Source: Isochrysis galbana
Lineage: Eukaryota; Haptophyta; Isochrysidales; Isochrysidaceae
DNA length: 64,000 nucleotides
NCBI GenBank assembly: GCA_018136815.1
Contig: CM030931.1
Location: 2,025,398-2,089,397 of the forward strand
Reading direction: 5' to 3'
Shown here: piece by piece, positions 9,501 through 20,981 of the stretch
Position numbering within the stretch: the first letter of the stretch is position 1
Layout of the letters: each line of letters begins with the position of its first letter
Made by a program: the position numbers and the translations under genes
The notes under the pieces: model-generated
Seen by the model: only the letters and a program-made list of their open reading frames with translations
Told to the model about the DNA's origin: nothing
Databases searched by the model: none

Positions 9501-12500
9501 ATGAACAAATTCGCCTTCCTGGGCGGCGCCTCCAAGATTGACCGCTACGGGCGGAAGCGTGCAGCCTCTGAATCAAGCGGAGGGTCCGATCCGTACTTCC
9601 TGACGCCACGCACCCAGAAGCAAGCGGACGCAGTCGACCTCATCCTGACGCTTGTCTCGTGTGTTCTCTACGTCATCGACACTTATCTGGAGGAGGAGCC
9701 TGGAGAAAAGCTGCTGAAGGAGGTGTTGTGGGTGCTGGAGCTCGTGATCTCCACAGCACTCCTCTTGCTCTACCTTGTGCGCCTTGTGTCATCGATCCAG
9801 CATGGCCGTCACGTCCTTGAGTTTGTCCTCGCGCCGTCATCGCTGCTAGATCTGTTTACCTCCTTGCCCGTCCTCGTGGCCGTACTCTTGTTCGAGGAGT
9901 CGAGTCGCTCGATCCGCATTTTCCGGATCCTGAGAGTTCTGCGCACCTTCTCGATTAATGCGGATCTCCAAACTCAACCGATTGCACAGCAAGCCTCGAT
10001 GATCGCGCTTACGATCTCCGCCATCGTCTTCATTGGTGCATGTGCCTTCCCCCTGCTGGAGCAATCGTCTGTCTCCGGTGGCTATCCTTATGCCGACTAC
10101 CCATGGCACGATTCGCTATACTTTGTCATCATCACAATCTCTACGGTCGGTTTTGGTGATTTTACACCCGTCTCAGTGCAGGTATTCAGAAGCTTCCTCA
10201 TCATGCCGGTCTATTTCATCTGTGCTGACAAGTGCGGATTGAACTGACATGCTCCTTGCAATCTGTGTCGATCTCTCATTGCCTCCTCTTTTTGCCAACC
10301 CGCGAGATGCTGATTGCATTGAACAAGGTTCCAACCTCCACTCCCATCCCTATCACCGGTAGGCACGTATGGCCTCCTGCTTGATGTTGATGATGACATT
10401 CATCATCCTGCCCATACAATCCGCTAAACTTATCGAAGCAATCACTGAGCGCGATCCCTTTGGGGGCTCGTTCCGTGGCACCGCGCGACGACCTCACTTG
10501 CTAATCATTGGTCGGGTGTCGGCGGCCACATTGCGCCACTATAAGGAGGCACTTCTCATATCGCCTTATAATGAACCGATGCGCACTTCCTTGCCAACCG
10601 CACTTCGACGCGTCTTTGCGATGGATGGGAGGGCAAGTGGGCAAGCCAGTGCGGCTGTCTACGCATGGCTAAACTCGTCTGATCGATGGGCTGGCACTCG
10701 AAAGGTGAGGCTACTCGCTTGACGTGTGGATGTCGGCCCATTGGTGCTTGTTCTTGCGATTTGGTGTCCTGCATACGTAGATTCATATTCGGCACACCTT
10801 GCAAAAGTCATGTGGGCGTTTTATACACCTCTGACTCTTCGTTCCGTTCACTTGCTATGTAGCGGTCTGAGCCTTGGGAACTCCAGATTGTCATACTATC
10901 CTCGTCTCCGCCCGATGACCACGTGCGGAGAATCCTCGCCACGCAGCCAGCGCCGCGACGCATCCATTGGGTACGAGGTACCGCGCTTTCCCACTACGAC
11001 TTGGAGAGGTGAGGTCGCCTACACCTGTGACTTGCACCAGAGGCTTCCCTCCGGCCAGCCTGTCTAGTAAAGGACGTAAAGTGTCAGCAGGATCGGTAAT
11101 AGTTTGATCTTGTGTTGGGCACTCGGCATGTCGACACTTCAGTGATGCTTCCAATCCATGCTAGACGTTGGCCTGGCACCAGTCGGGCCTCTCCTTACTT
11201 TCTTTCAATCCAAGAGCTCATCGTGACTCAACCACAACACACACTCACTTGACCAGGGTGGACATTCACAATGCGATCGCCGCCTTCATTCTTGCCGACG
11301 AACGGTTACCAGCGTCCTTCTTTACACCACACCTTGCGGCCGTCTCTGACGATTACCACTCTGGCGGAGACCCCACCTGGGAGCCTGATACCCGCTCCGT
11401 GCTCGACGCGCTCGCCCTCTGCTATCGCTCCCCTCATCTCCCGTGCATCGTCCAGCTGGGGCAGCATACACAGGCAAGTGTATACTGCTCGTCGTTGTGC
11501 ATTACGCAAACTGTTAGTAGGGTGTGACCATGCCCTCATTGATCGATTCCACTGCCCGCTTGCTGTCAACGTTTGACCCCTCGCAGGCCGGGCACCTTCG
11601 TCTCCTTGGGACGTCCTGCGTCCTTGAGTCCATGCCGCTGCGACAGATGGTGCTAGCCACCTCGTGCCACTGCCCCGGTGCCACCACGCTCCTCAACAAC
11701 CTCCTCCAGCCAGTGCACGCCTTTGACGCCCTTTCCCATCTAGCTTCACACGCTCCACTCTCAGAGTGGCAGAAAGAGTATCTCATCGGCGTGCGGCAGC
11801 AGCTCCAACGCCTGCCTGTGCCACCTGCCCTTAACGGGGTCACTCCCCTCACCGCTGCGCTCCGAGCCTACTCCGAGGCTGGAGTCCTGATACTTGCACG
11901 CTCGACTGGCGATCCCGACGATGAGACCACCCCACGCTTCCTGTTGAGCACCACCGAGCCACTCCAGCTTGGCGAGGCACTCTTTGTTCTAAGAGACGTC
12001 GCCACGCCCGCACACTTGGATGAGCAGGCACGCTAGGCACCTGTCGCCATGCTGTACGGTAGCCTCTACTCTGACTTCCGCCTCTAACTCACTCGTCGAC
12101 GTGTAGGTAGCTGCCTCGGTCTCGCTCTCCTCGCTGTCCATCCGCTCTGCTTTCGGCTTCGCAGCCGCCCAGGGTGCTGGCAGAGTCGGGACGCTCTTCC
12201 AGTCGAATTCTCGCCGCGGCACATTCTCCGGCGATGTGAGGCCCAGTGCCGATCAATCATCAAGAGGGGGAATCGCCGACGGATGCGATTCTCCACCTGA
12301 GAGCCGGTACCACCCTTTGCCGAGCGGTCCGCCTGCTGGCGGCTCGACCGGCGCCCGCCGCATCGGCAAAGCCGCTGCATTGTGCAGCTGTGATTCACCA
12401 TCCAGCACAACCCGGAGGCGAGCTGACACATCGGCCGATCCGCACCCTCCCTTTTGTTCGACGTGCACTTCATCCTTTTCGTCTGCCTCGCTATCGGAGC

Positions 12501-14980
12501 CCTCGGATGACGGGCGGGAGAATGACCCCACCGCAGCTTCGGCTCCACGACGCGCACCACCGCACGCAAATGTGAGAGGGCGCGTGCCTTCGCGCCGCTT
12601 GCTCTTGATCGAGGGGATGACTAGAAAGCCGAGTTCAGCGGCAAATACATCACCAGGCAGGGACGGAGTCCGCCGGACGATGGATGGTTTGATTGAGGGT
12701 AGCGAGGTCGCTGGTAATTGGTCTACAAATGCTTGCGATAGCACTGAAGCTGATAAGGCCGCGCGAGAGGTGGAGGAGGGAGCACTCCGCCGTGCTAGAC
12801 AAGGGCGCGGCGCCTTCCACATCTCCAGCAAACTTCTCCACTTAGAGGTGCCGATGCGAGTGGACCACTCATCCCAGGGGTCAGTGGCCACTGTCCGCCC
12901 GCCTTCCGGGCAGGTGGCCCCACCCACATGCGGGGTGGACATCGGCAGCACTGCCCGCGGTATGCGTTGCGGTGAATGTTGCAGCGGTAGCGATGGCGTG
13001 TGCTCTCTTGGGAGCGCAAACGTTCAAGATACTCCGAGTGTGGCTGCTCAAGGGGTGCTGGCTCGGACTCTTTCAACTCTAGCTTCCGCTCGGAGCGAGC
13101 CAACGAGTACACTCGCAAACCAACAGGAAGCGCAGACGCCCGGGTGTTCGGTCGGAGGGTTTGGAGGAGCCAGCACAAGCTTTCCTTCGGTGTGCCCAGA
13201 GAGCGATGATTGCATTGAGTTGCGACGCGCCACTCCCATTCTGAGGATAAATCCACCCACGGGTGGAGCTTCCGGCGACGTCACGATCCCCACGACCCAA
13301 CCTGCTTCACAGGCGGGCGTCAACGAGGTGCCTTCCATCGCGACTTCGGCGGGCGGCCATCTTGGGTTACCGTGGTGGGAGAAGATCACTGGCTCGAGCT
13401 CGTGCAGTTCGAACACACCGATGAATTCTCTTGGCGATGCGAGGGAGGCGGCCCTTGCAGCGGCAGAGGTGGCCTTCGGCTCCGATCTTGATGTCATGCC
13501 GCCGCCAGCACCCTTGCGCCCACCGGAACGTCATGGCGATACCGCCAGTTGCTCCTCTCGTCCACTAGGCTCTCCGAAAATTCGCCGCTCCCTCTCGCCG
13601 GACTTCTCACGCCGCTCGACGCCACTGCCGTCACCCCTTTTGGGACCTTCAGTTGGCTCCCGTCGCCCATCAGGCTGGGCGCCCTTGCAAGAGCGGGTAG
13701 GTGTCGGCTATAGGATCGGTGGCCATCCATCCGTGCCTGCATCCTCGGCTGGGGGACCACGAGAGAGCGGCGCCGGGGAGGAGCCGGAGCCTCAGTTGTT
13801 GCCGCCACCACCTGAGGGCCTCGAAGGCCACGTTCTCCTATGTGGCCTGCCTCAATATCTTGGCTCCTTGCGTGACTTCGTTGCGCCTCTTCGATGCAAA
13901 TCGCGCTTCCCGGACATCGAGTCGTGCCCTGCTGTGCTCCTACTGCAGCCCACGCACCCGCCGCCGTACGCATGGCGTGGCGCGCTCGGCCTGCCCAAGG
14001 TCTACTACATGTCAGGCTCATCGACAGACATGGGCGACATGCTCCGTGCTGGGATCGACTCTGCCACGTACGTAGTGATGCCGCGTACTGGAACCCGGCG
14101 AGAGGACCGCGGTCATGACTATAACGTCTACGAGGACGCTGCCACCATCTTAACATGTCGAGAGATCGAATCCTCGGATGAGCTGTACGCGCTGCCGATT
14201 GCAGAGGTGGCTCATACCTCAAACATGGACTTTTTGATGCCGCATCACAGGGCGGACATTGACGAGGCGCGAGAGGCCAATGCAATGACAAGCGGGATGT
14301 ACGGCTCACCACTCCTTTCACCATACTATGCTGCGGGACGAGTCCTCGCTCCAACCTTTCTCTCTTCGGTCATGTGCAATCTGCTCCGCTTGCCTGAGCT
14401 ACCCGACTTGTTCGAAGAGCTGCTCGTAGGCACCTCGGGTCACGGCTGCCTGCTACAATGGTGTTTGCCCTCTTGCATGCACTCTGCCACGTACGGAGAT
14501 CTTGTCGAGCACCTGGCCATTCATCATTCTGCTCTTGCCCTCGGGCTGCTGCGCGCTGGTCTCGACACTTCAGCTCCATTGCCCTTTGTACTGACGAACC
14601 CGCCTGCTTCGACCCTTCTCCATACTGACGACCACGTTTTTGTCATAGCTCGTCGTGAAAACGAGCCCGTGGAGGAAAAGCCGGGCTCTGCCTCACCCAA
14701 CGTATCACCTGCCACCCCTCAACAAAAAACAGCGTTCCACCATGGCCATCATGCTCATCAATTACGCACCATGTTCTCGATGCCGATCTTGCCCCAACTA
14801 CCACCCGTCCAGGCACGAAAAGTAGTGCCAACCCAAGAGGCTGGCACACCAAGCCACAATACATCCCTCTCCACGCGACTAGAGGCAAGGAGTCAAACCA
14901 ACGCAACCTCTGGAGGCCCCGCTCGCCACGCGGCAATCTCACACGCCGGCCCTTCCTCCGGCGGCCTTGAGATGTACTGA
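9501..14980 (+). CDS. BK/Slo-type potassium channel with tandem RCK domains
   Basis: Six exons reconstruct a protein of about 1566 aa: 9501-10181, 10363-10704, 10863-11008, 11257-11473, 11587-12027 and 12107-14980. All joints keep frame; introns after 11473 and 12027 appear to use GC donors (CAG|GCAAGT is a good GC site, the second is weaker). Exon 1 has S1-S5, an S4 with spaced arginines (SIRIFRILRVLRTF) and the pore filter TVGFGDFTP. S6 spans the first joint (ARMASCLMLMMTFIILP). The following exons carry RCK1, recognisable by HLLIIGRVSAATLRHYKEAL, ELQIVILSSSPPDDHVRRIL and VDIHNAIAAFILADE. Exon 6 opens with a long Ser/Pro-rich linker, then RCK2 (GHVLLCGLPQYLGSLRDF, then KVYYMSGSSTDMGDMLRAG). 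In the family these gating-ring domains bind Ca2+ or other ligands and open a plasma-membrane K+ pore. Ca2+-bowl residues were not identified. Start at ATG 9501 is chosen because upstream residues are Pro/Arg-rich and low complexity. Confidence 0.88.
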
Positions 14981-15278
14981 GAGCACGCCAGCTTGCTTGT
15001 CGCTATTCCACTTCCTCCAGCGCGGGCGTTTGCGACGTGGGATAAGATTCTCCCCTTGGGGCGGAGTAGGAGTGGGATCAGCGAAGGTAGTTGACAATTA
15101 ACGACACCGATCCGACATCGTGGTGAGCACTCTCTTTCTTTGGTGGACGAGCACTCTCGCATGAGGCCAAATAAGTGAGCTACGTCGAAGCCTCAAGCCT
15201 AACGCGTGTATGCGTCCGACTATAGGCGGCAGCACTGTAGCCAACCCATCGTGAAAGCGAGATACGCGCTCCTATCAC

Positions 15279-15400
15279 TAATAGCCCGGTCACTCACTCT
15301 TTTTCACCACTATTTCCCCCCCCCCCCCCCTCTGGGTGACCAGGGATTCCCCGGGATCCCCCCTACCTGCCCCGCAAACCGCCTCCCCCTCTCACGAACC
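15279..15400 (+). repeat. Dispersed repeat Z, copy 1
   Basis: Matches the reverse complement of 46357-46460: TAGCCCGG.CACTCACT, a pyrimidine tract, then CCCTACCTGCCCCGC and CCGCCTCCCC. It ends close to the left target-site duplication of the retroposon at 15467. Confidence 0.65.
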
Positions 15401-15466
15401 CCCTCCCATCCCACGAAAGGCATTGGCGTCGGTGAGTGACCCCCCTCCCTTGCCTCGCACGTTGCG

Positions 15467-16377
15467 CAACTAACTTTATAGTTGGTCGCCATGGAGCGCG
15501 CCGCCGCTCCCCACCTCTCCTTCGGGCCCCCCGCCGCGGGAGCCCCCCCAGTACCCGAGAAGACTCGTGCCACCTAGCGTGGTGCCCCGCGACGAAAGCA
15601 ATCTTCGAGACCATAGATGCCCTTAATAACTACAACCCCTCCCCCGGAAGGTCATGGAGGCAGAAGACAAAGGATAGATTGTTCGCGTATCCCGGTGCAA
15701 ACACGCCAGAAAGCCTTAAAACGCTGTACGTGATAGCGTGGAAATACATAATTAAAGACTTCTATAGAGTCGAATTCGAGTCACACGAGTATCATTACAT
15801 ACCGATCTTAGAATCTACGCTAACGAGGTTTGTCACCCTGGTTAGGGGCCTCGCCCCGCCAAAAACACACCACTCTATGCGCACAAATAAAGCCGCGCAG
15901 GGGAGGAAGCCCAAACTCAAGAAATCACAAGAACTCAGCGCCCCCGTATTTATCGTAGACGAAAAAGGTAGGCTACAACTGAGCGAAAACGCTTGCCTCG
16001 TAGCGAAAGCACTTGGTCTTGCCGAAAAGCTCGCATGACACGATGTGTCGCCGGGTATTAATAGACCACCTGGAAATGCGATTGATCAATTAAAGTCACA
16101 TACGACTAGCACCGCAGCACGCAGGAAAACCTGAACCCTGAAACGAAAACAAATGATAAACAGGTCACTCAGCAGCGCAGGAGAAGGGCGAGAACACGCC
16201 GCTGAGGACAGGTGCACCCCGCTCCACTCGGACCCCCCAAAAGACCCGAGCCCCTAAGTAGAGCACGAGGGGAGTTGCCGCAAGGCGGGAAATGAGGGTG
16301 GGGAAGGGAAAAGGGCGTGGCTACGAGGAAACGTTCCAGTGCCACGAGTGAAGCGAGAATTTTGAAAGGTTTTTTTT
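15467..16377 (+). mobile_element. Internally deleted LINE-like retroposon with perfect 17 bp TSD
   Basis: Flanked by identical TTGCCTCGCACGTTGCG at 15450-15466 and 16378-16394. Hairpin AACTAACT-TTAT-AGTTGGTC (15468-15487) precedes ATG 15491 and the MERAAAP-type N-terminus, which stops at the deletion junction after 28 codons (TAG). The following frame to TGA 16038 encodes the C-terminal part of the ORF2-like protein (KDRLFAYPG, YIIKDFYRVEFE, then ALGLAEKLA), out of frame with the ATG. The 3' region has AAGTAGAGCACGAGGGGAG and ends GAATTTTGAAAGG plus T run. A large internal deletion removes nearly everything else. A perfect TSD points to recent insertion, so the element probably moved in this deleted form. 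Confidence 0.88.
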
Positions 16378-16452
16378 TTGCCTCGCACGTTGCGGTCCAT
16401 TTTGGGAGATTTAGGCGGGCGCTCACGGTGAGTCACAGTAGTGGGCTGAGGG

Positions 16453-16905
16453 GTAGGGCGGTCAAACAGGGGCTTTTTAACTATTAGCACGGGTTGGGCT
16501 GCATTTTTTGACCGTGGCGCGAGGCCCAATAAAAAACCTCAGGGGCGGCCACCTGCCGCCACGAAAATTTTCGCCAGGAAATGGTGCTATTCGCCCCCCC
16601 CCCCCCCCCGTCACGCGCGCTCACGCTCTACCCGTAAAGAATTTGCGGTCGCGCCCGCGGGGGGATCGGTTCCTCCATATCTATATCTAAGCTACATTCC
16701 GCATTTGATTCCCGCCCGATGCAGCGCCGTGTTGGGCTGCCGACAGTCCGACCACCCCCTGACCCTCTGGCGTCGTTGCCCGCAGCCCACCCAGCTCCTC
16801 ACGGCGCGCGCACGCGGCTACCCTGGCTGCCACGCTGCCACAGACCCCACCCCCCACCCCGACCATCCCGACCCGCCTCTCGCAAGATTTGCCCTCGCAG
16901 CGTAA
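16453..16905 (+). repeat. Dispersed repeat Y, copy 1
   Basis: Begins with GTAGGGCGGTCAAACAGGGG and aligns directly with 40289-40800 (shared TAACTA, GGGCTGCATTTTTGACCGTG, CCGATGCAGCGCCGTGT, GTCCGACCACCCCCTGACCC). Just beyond the shared part, 16889-17128 has a short open frame (DVAITNGSIIHNFLGEK) that faintly recalls piggyBac-type transposases, so Y may be a worn DNA transposon. That link is weak. Confidence 0.65.
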
Positions 16906-17984
16906 GAAATTGTCCCTTGCATCGCGGCGCGTTTGTCGCATGGGCACCAAGGGAATCCTCTTCGCAATCGACGTGGCGATCACCAACGGATCTATCATTC
17001 ACAACTTCCTTGGTGAGAAGAATGGGCTGGAAGCGAAATTGGTGTTGCAGAGAACAAAGGTCATTCGCCCCGCCTACCTACCCTGCCCGCGCCACAGTGT
17101 GAGAAAAAGTCCCGCTGGGGGACAATAAGAAAAAACTGGGGTCAAGCCGACAAGTCCCCGGCACCCGGGGAGACAGCCGCGAGAGGCGAGGCGGGAGAGG
17201 AGAATTCTCTCAGGGGAGGATTGGAGAGGGTGAGGGCCTGGCGACTGGCGAAACAACTGTAATGCGGCGACCGGGAAACATAAGTTCTCTGTCGTTCACC
17301 GACAAATGATTTGACAACTCTACGATAGATGGATTTATTTCTCATAAACATATCATTAAATTATGTTACGAATGGTGCCCCCAGCGCCCTTATTTCAAAC
17401 ATGCCACAGACACTAGAAATCAGGCTCTAGACGCGCACATATGGATTGCCTGCGCGTCGCCATGCGGCGCACAGACAGTCCACACACATATCTTACGAAT
17501 ACACACGCGCACTGCCCCTCCAATTCGACCCCTTCGAGCCCTGTAGCCGATCTGCTGACCGGCCGCGCCTGGTTAAGGGCCTCACTACAAATATACCGGA
17601 GGGGGGCCCTACTATATTTTGCGCACCGTCTTCGAAGGCCTGAAATTCGGTATTTTTCGAAAATTTCGCTGGAGACCCCCAATTGTTTTGCTGATCCATC
17701 CTACCGAAACCTATAGGGAGCTTGTTTAGCCCTTCATTTACCCATTGTAGCTGGTGCCCTCCGCACCCCCCATAGTGAAGTGACCAGGCTAAGAACAGGA
17801 ATAGAGTAGAGTACTTCACAGGAATCAGGAAACAGGGGGAAGGAAGAGTCCTCGAAGTCTCGCCTACCGTCTCTCGCAGCCTCGTGCGCGTCCTCCCTCT
17901 CTCTCCCTCCCTGCCCCCTCCCCCCCCCCCCTCTCCCCCTCCTCTCTCTCTGCCTCTCAAGAGCACGAAGCGAAGGCCCGACCA
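16906..17984. other. Intergenic DNA upstream of the glycosylase gene
   Basis: No convincing gene. The last 150 bp are pyrimidine-rich (CTCTCTCCCTCC-type runs), a composition also seen just upstream of the starts of other genes here (24.1, 34.0 and 47.2 kb), so it may be promoter or 5' leader. Confidence 0.4.
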
Positions 17985-19361
17985 ATGCCCGAGCTGCCCG
18001 AAGTGGAGGCGCAGCGACGGCTGCTGCACGAACGTGCAGTCGGCTCACGGATCAAAGCAGTCGTGGTGACCGAGCAGGGCGGCGGCCCACGCGACGGCGA
18101 GTTCGACGATAAGGTGATCGCCGAGGGCGTAACGGCAGGCCAGCTCGCAGCTGCGCTCGAGGGCGCCTTTATCCTTTCGGCCCAGAGGAAAGGGAAGCAG
18201 CTTTGGCTCGAGCTCGGGGAGGCAACCACTGGGCCGGCCACCAGAAGCCTCCTTATCCACCTGGGCATGACGGGGTCCGTGGTGGTCCAGGGGGTTGAGG
18301 CGCCGCAGTACAAGAACTTCACCATCGACATTGACGTGTGGCCACCACGCTTCACGAAGCTCGAAATGGTCATGAGCGATGGCGCAGCGATCGCATATAC
18401 TGATCCACGCCGCTTTGGACGCATTCTCCTCCGCGGTGCCGATGCTTGTGCCAGCCCTCCACTTTCACTGCTGGCAAGAGATCCTGTGGCCAGCCCACCT
18501 CTGGAGCACGAATTCCGAAGCATACTGTGTCGCCTCAGTAGCCCCATCAAAGCGGCTCTCTTGGACCAAAATCGCGTGGTGTGTGGAGTGGGAAATTGGG
18601 TTGCCGACGAGGTGCTCTACCAAGCGGCTATCTTGCCGAGCAATCCATGCAACTCACTCTCCGATGAGCAGCTGAATAAGTTGCACGCGGCCCTCCTTCG
18701 CATCTGTGCGGAAGCATGCGCTTGCAACGCCGATTCTTCTCGCTTCCCTCCTCACTGGCTATTCCACCATCGTTGGCAGAACCTTACATCAGGGTCTATG
18801 ATGTCACCAATAGGCAGGATCCACTTTGATACAGTCGGGGGTCGCACCACCGCCTTCCTTCCTTCGGTACAGCGCAAGGGTGAGCGCAAGCATCAGGATA
18901 GTGAGGGGGCGGAAGTGCCCAAAGGGGGGAAGGGGCAACCCAGAGGCTCGACGAAAGGCAGAGCTGTTTCATCAGACATTGCCGGAGACAAGTCGGAAGC
19001 TGCGTCGCAGGATGACACGTCCCGAGAGGGCGGTTCATTGAGGGTTCCAACAGCCCAGACGAAGAAAGGGCCGCGGGCAACTTCTGCCAGTGGTGGAGAC
19101 ACCATAGAGGAGGTAGAGGCGGACGCACCGGCGTCGAGCAAGCGCACGAAAAGAAGCTCGGCGCCTACAAAGCGGGCGGCTCCAGTAAATGCAGTCAATG
19201 TTGTTGGGAAGATGCAAGCGTCATCGGTGGCTGCGAACGAACGTAGGAAAGCGAACTCAGAGCTCACGTCCGCCAATCCTCATAAAGAGGAAGAGGGTCG
19301 TTCGGCCCCTGGGACTCGCAGCTTGCGCCCGCGTCGCAGACGGGACGAGCATCAATTGTGA
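17985..19361 (+). CDS. Formamidopyrimidine/endonuclease VIII-type DNA glycosylase
   Basis: A single 458-residue frame opens with MPELPEVEAQRR; in this family Pro2 is the Schiff-base nucleophile and Glu3 acts with it in lyase chemistry. A conserved lysine in QRKGKQLWLEL and the LLIHLGMTGS strand follow, then DPRRFGRI and the helix-two-turn-helix core (ALLDQNRVVCGVGNWVADEVLYQAAILP). The usual C-terminal zinc finger is replaced by a cysteine-free hairpin with GGRTTAFLP, as in plant and fungal enzymes. It would remove oxidised bases such as FapyG and nick the DNA. The last 150 residues are Lys/Arg/Ser-rich and low complexity, ending SLRPRRRRDEHQL; this may be a nuclear or DNA-contact tail and makes the protein longer than bacterial Fpg (about 270 aa). 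No intron is needed. Confidence 0.93.
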   Translation: MPELPEVEAQRRLLHERAVGSRIKAVVVTEQGGGPRDGEFDDKVIAEGVTAGQLAAALEGAFILSAQRKGKQLWLELGEATTGPATRSLLIHLGMTGSVVVQGVEAPQYKNFTIDIDVWPPRFTKLEMVMSDGAAIAYTDPRRFGRILLRGADACASPPLSLLARDPVASPPLEHEFRSILCRLSSPIKAALLDQNRVVCGVGNWVADEVLYQAAILPSNPCNSLSDEQLNKLHAALLRICAEACACNADSSRFPPHWLFHHRWQNLTSGSMMSPIGRIHFDTVGGRTTAFLPSVQRKGERKHQDSEGAEVPKGGKGQPRGSTKGRAVSSDIAGDKSEAASQDDTSREGGSLRVPTAQTKKGPRATSASGGDTIEEVEADAPASSKRTKRSSAPTKRAAPVNAVNVVGKMQASSVAANERRKANSELTSANPHKEEEGRSAPGTRSLRPRRRRDEHQL

Positions 19362-19677
19362 ATGGGGACCCTCATTGCATGTTGGTAAACTCAGCTTATA
19401 CGTGCCACACGTGCATGTTCCTCTTGGGGAATGGCTCACTTGGACGCAGCGCACACATGGGTGTCGTTGCTCTTAAACACCACCAGGAGATTCCTGTTTC
19501 ATCACCAAGGACGAACGGTCAGACTATTCCATGTACCATTCACTTATCAATGTTGTGAGGTGATGCGCTCGCTCCTCTGCTCAGCCATTATTTGGATACG
19601 ACTCTCCAACTTGGCGCACACCGTCCGGGATGAGGGGGGGGAAATCCAGGCTACTCCGGAGCCGCCGACTGAAAACG
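19362..19677. other. Intergenic DNA, no gene seen
   Basis: 3' flank of the glycosylase gene up to the target-site duplication of the next retroposon. No feature recognised. Confidence 0.4.
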
Positions 19678-19693
19678 GCCCTAGAGGTTACAT

Positions 19694-20594
19694 ATAAATA
19701 AAATAATTAATGTTATATCGTAGCCAACCCCACTAGCTAATTGGACACAACTTTTCCGTCCCGGAATCCCGCCATGCCTGACGAGCCAGATGTCCGAGTG
19801 CTACCGGGGGGAAGGGGCACTGCCCCCTTCCCTCGATATTTGTCCTCCCCCCAGTGCACGCACCGACCCCGCGCACCCCAGCACGTCCTCTCCTCGAGTC
19901 CACGCTGGGGGGAAACCCCTTTCGGGTAAAAACAACGCAGGGGGGGGGGGGCACTCGTGAATGAGAGCCCAGAAGCGCTAATCTCTCTCGCCGAGGCGAG
20001 TGGCCGCGGCGAGCCGCGGACCTTCCTTCTTGGTTCTGGTGCCCCCGTCTTCTCTTACCCAAACGGGGCGAGAAGACACGTAAACGCCGGAGGGGAGAGC
20101 TGCCACTCCCCCCTCCCCTCCCTCTTCCCTCTTCCTCCTCTCTTCCCTGCGGCTCTGGCCCATGGCGCGCGCCTGCGGCCCCTCTTCAGGTCCCCAGGAG
20201 GCAGGAGGCCTGCAGGGGCCTGGGAGCACAGCTCAGGGGGCAGGTGAGGCTGGGGGCATGGCCCTGGCCCCTCCTGCTTCTCCCTCGCTGGCTCTCGAGC
20301 CCCTGCCGGTCGACAGGAGCTGGCTGGGGGCTGGGGGCTCCTGATCAGGGGGGCCCAGGGGGAGGAGGAGGAGGGGTTGGTCAGAGCGAGAAGCAGGCCA
20401 ACGCGGGCCAGGGCGTGCGATCTGTGCCCGACTCTCAGGGAGAGTTTGGGCAGTCTGGGTGAGTCCCCCCTACATGCCAAGAGGCAGCGCACGGGGGTGG
20501 ATGGTTCTCGCCCCCCATGAGGGGAGTCGAGAGAGTGGGGGGGGGCGCGAGGCCCCCCTCCATGGCGACCAATCATAAGATTAGTGGCCCTAGA
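19694..20594 (-). mobile_element. Non-autonomous hairpin-type retroposon with 16 bp TSD
   Basis: GCCCTAGAGGTTACAT occurs at 19678-19693 and 20595-20610. The 5' end is on the right: hairpin ACTAATC-TTAT-GATTGGT (20568-20585 on the other strand), then CGCCATGG. The 3' end on the left is ACATTAATTATTTTATTT. The body is nearly the same as 51022-51908 (GC-rich, GTTTGGGTAAGAGAAGACGG near 20050). No ORF is conserved between the two copies. A 9 bp partial copy of the duplication (20586-20594) sits between hairpin and TSD. Confidence 0.85.
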
Positions 20595-20981
20595 GCCCTA
20601 GAGGTTACATTCTGTGCCTGGAGGTACCCATCCGTGTGTACGGAAATCTGGGCATTGACTAACCGGTGCGGTCCCTCTTACTCTTAGAGTCAGAGAACTT
20701 CTCTTTCTCTTCCGCCGCCATCGTCTAGGGTAGCCCGGCTGGTTTAGAGTGTGGGGTCCGGGCAGGCCTTCTGGAATTGTCTTTGTTGTCGTGTGTGTCT
20801 GTCTGTCCGCTTTTTGTTTGTTTGGTTTATATCTAGGTTCCATTGTCTCTATCAGCGACTTTGATAGGTGTATCGATGTTTCAATTTCCTTTGTTCCCTT
20901 GCTCCGTGGTCCCCTCGACAGCGTGTGCGATCCCCAGCTTGGAGGCTAGTTCCACTAGCTCCGCGCTGGGCTTAAGAAAAA

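Noticed and set aside
10307-10327. A possible 21 bp micro-exon (MLIALNK) in the first K+ channel intron
   Set aside because: Direct joining of 10181 to 10363 keeps frame and gives a normal S6 helix, so the micro-exon is unnecessary.
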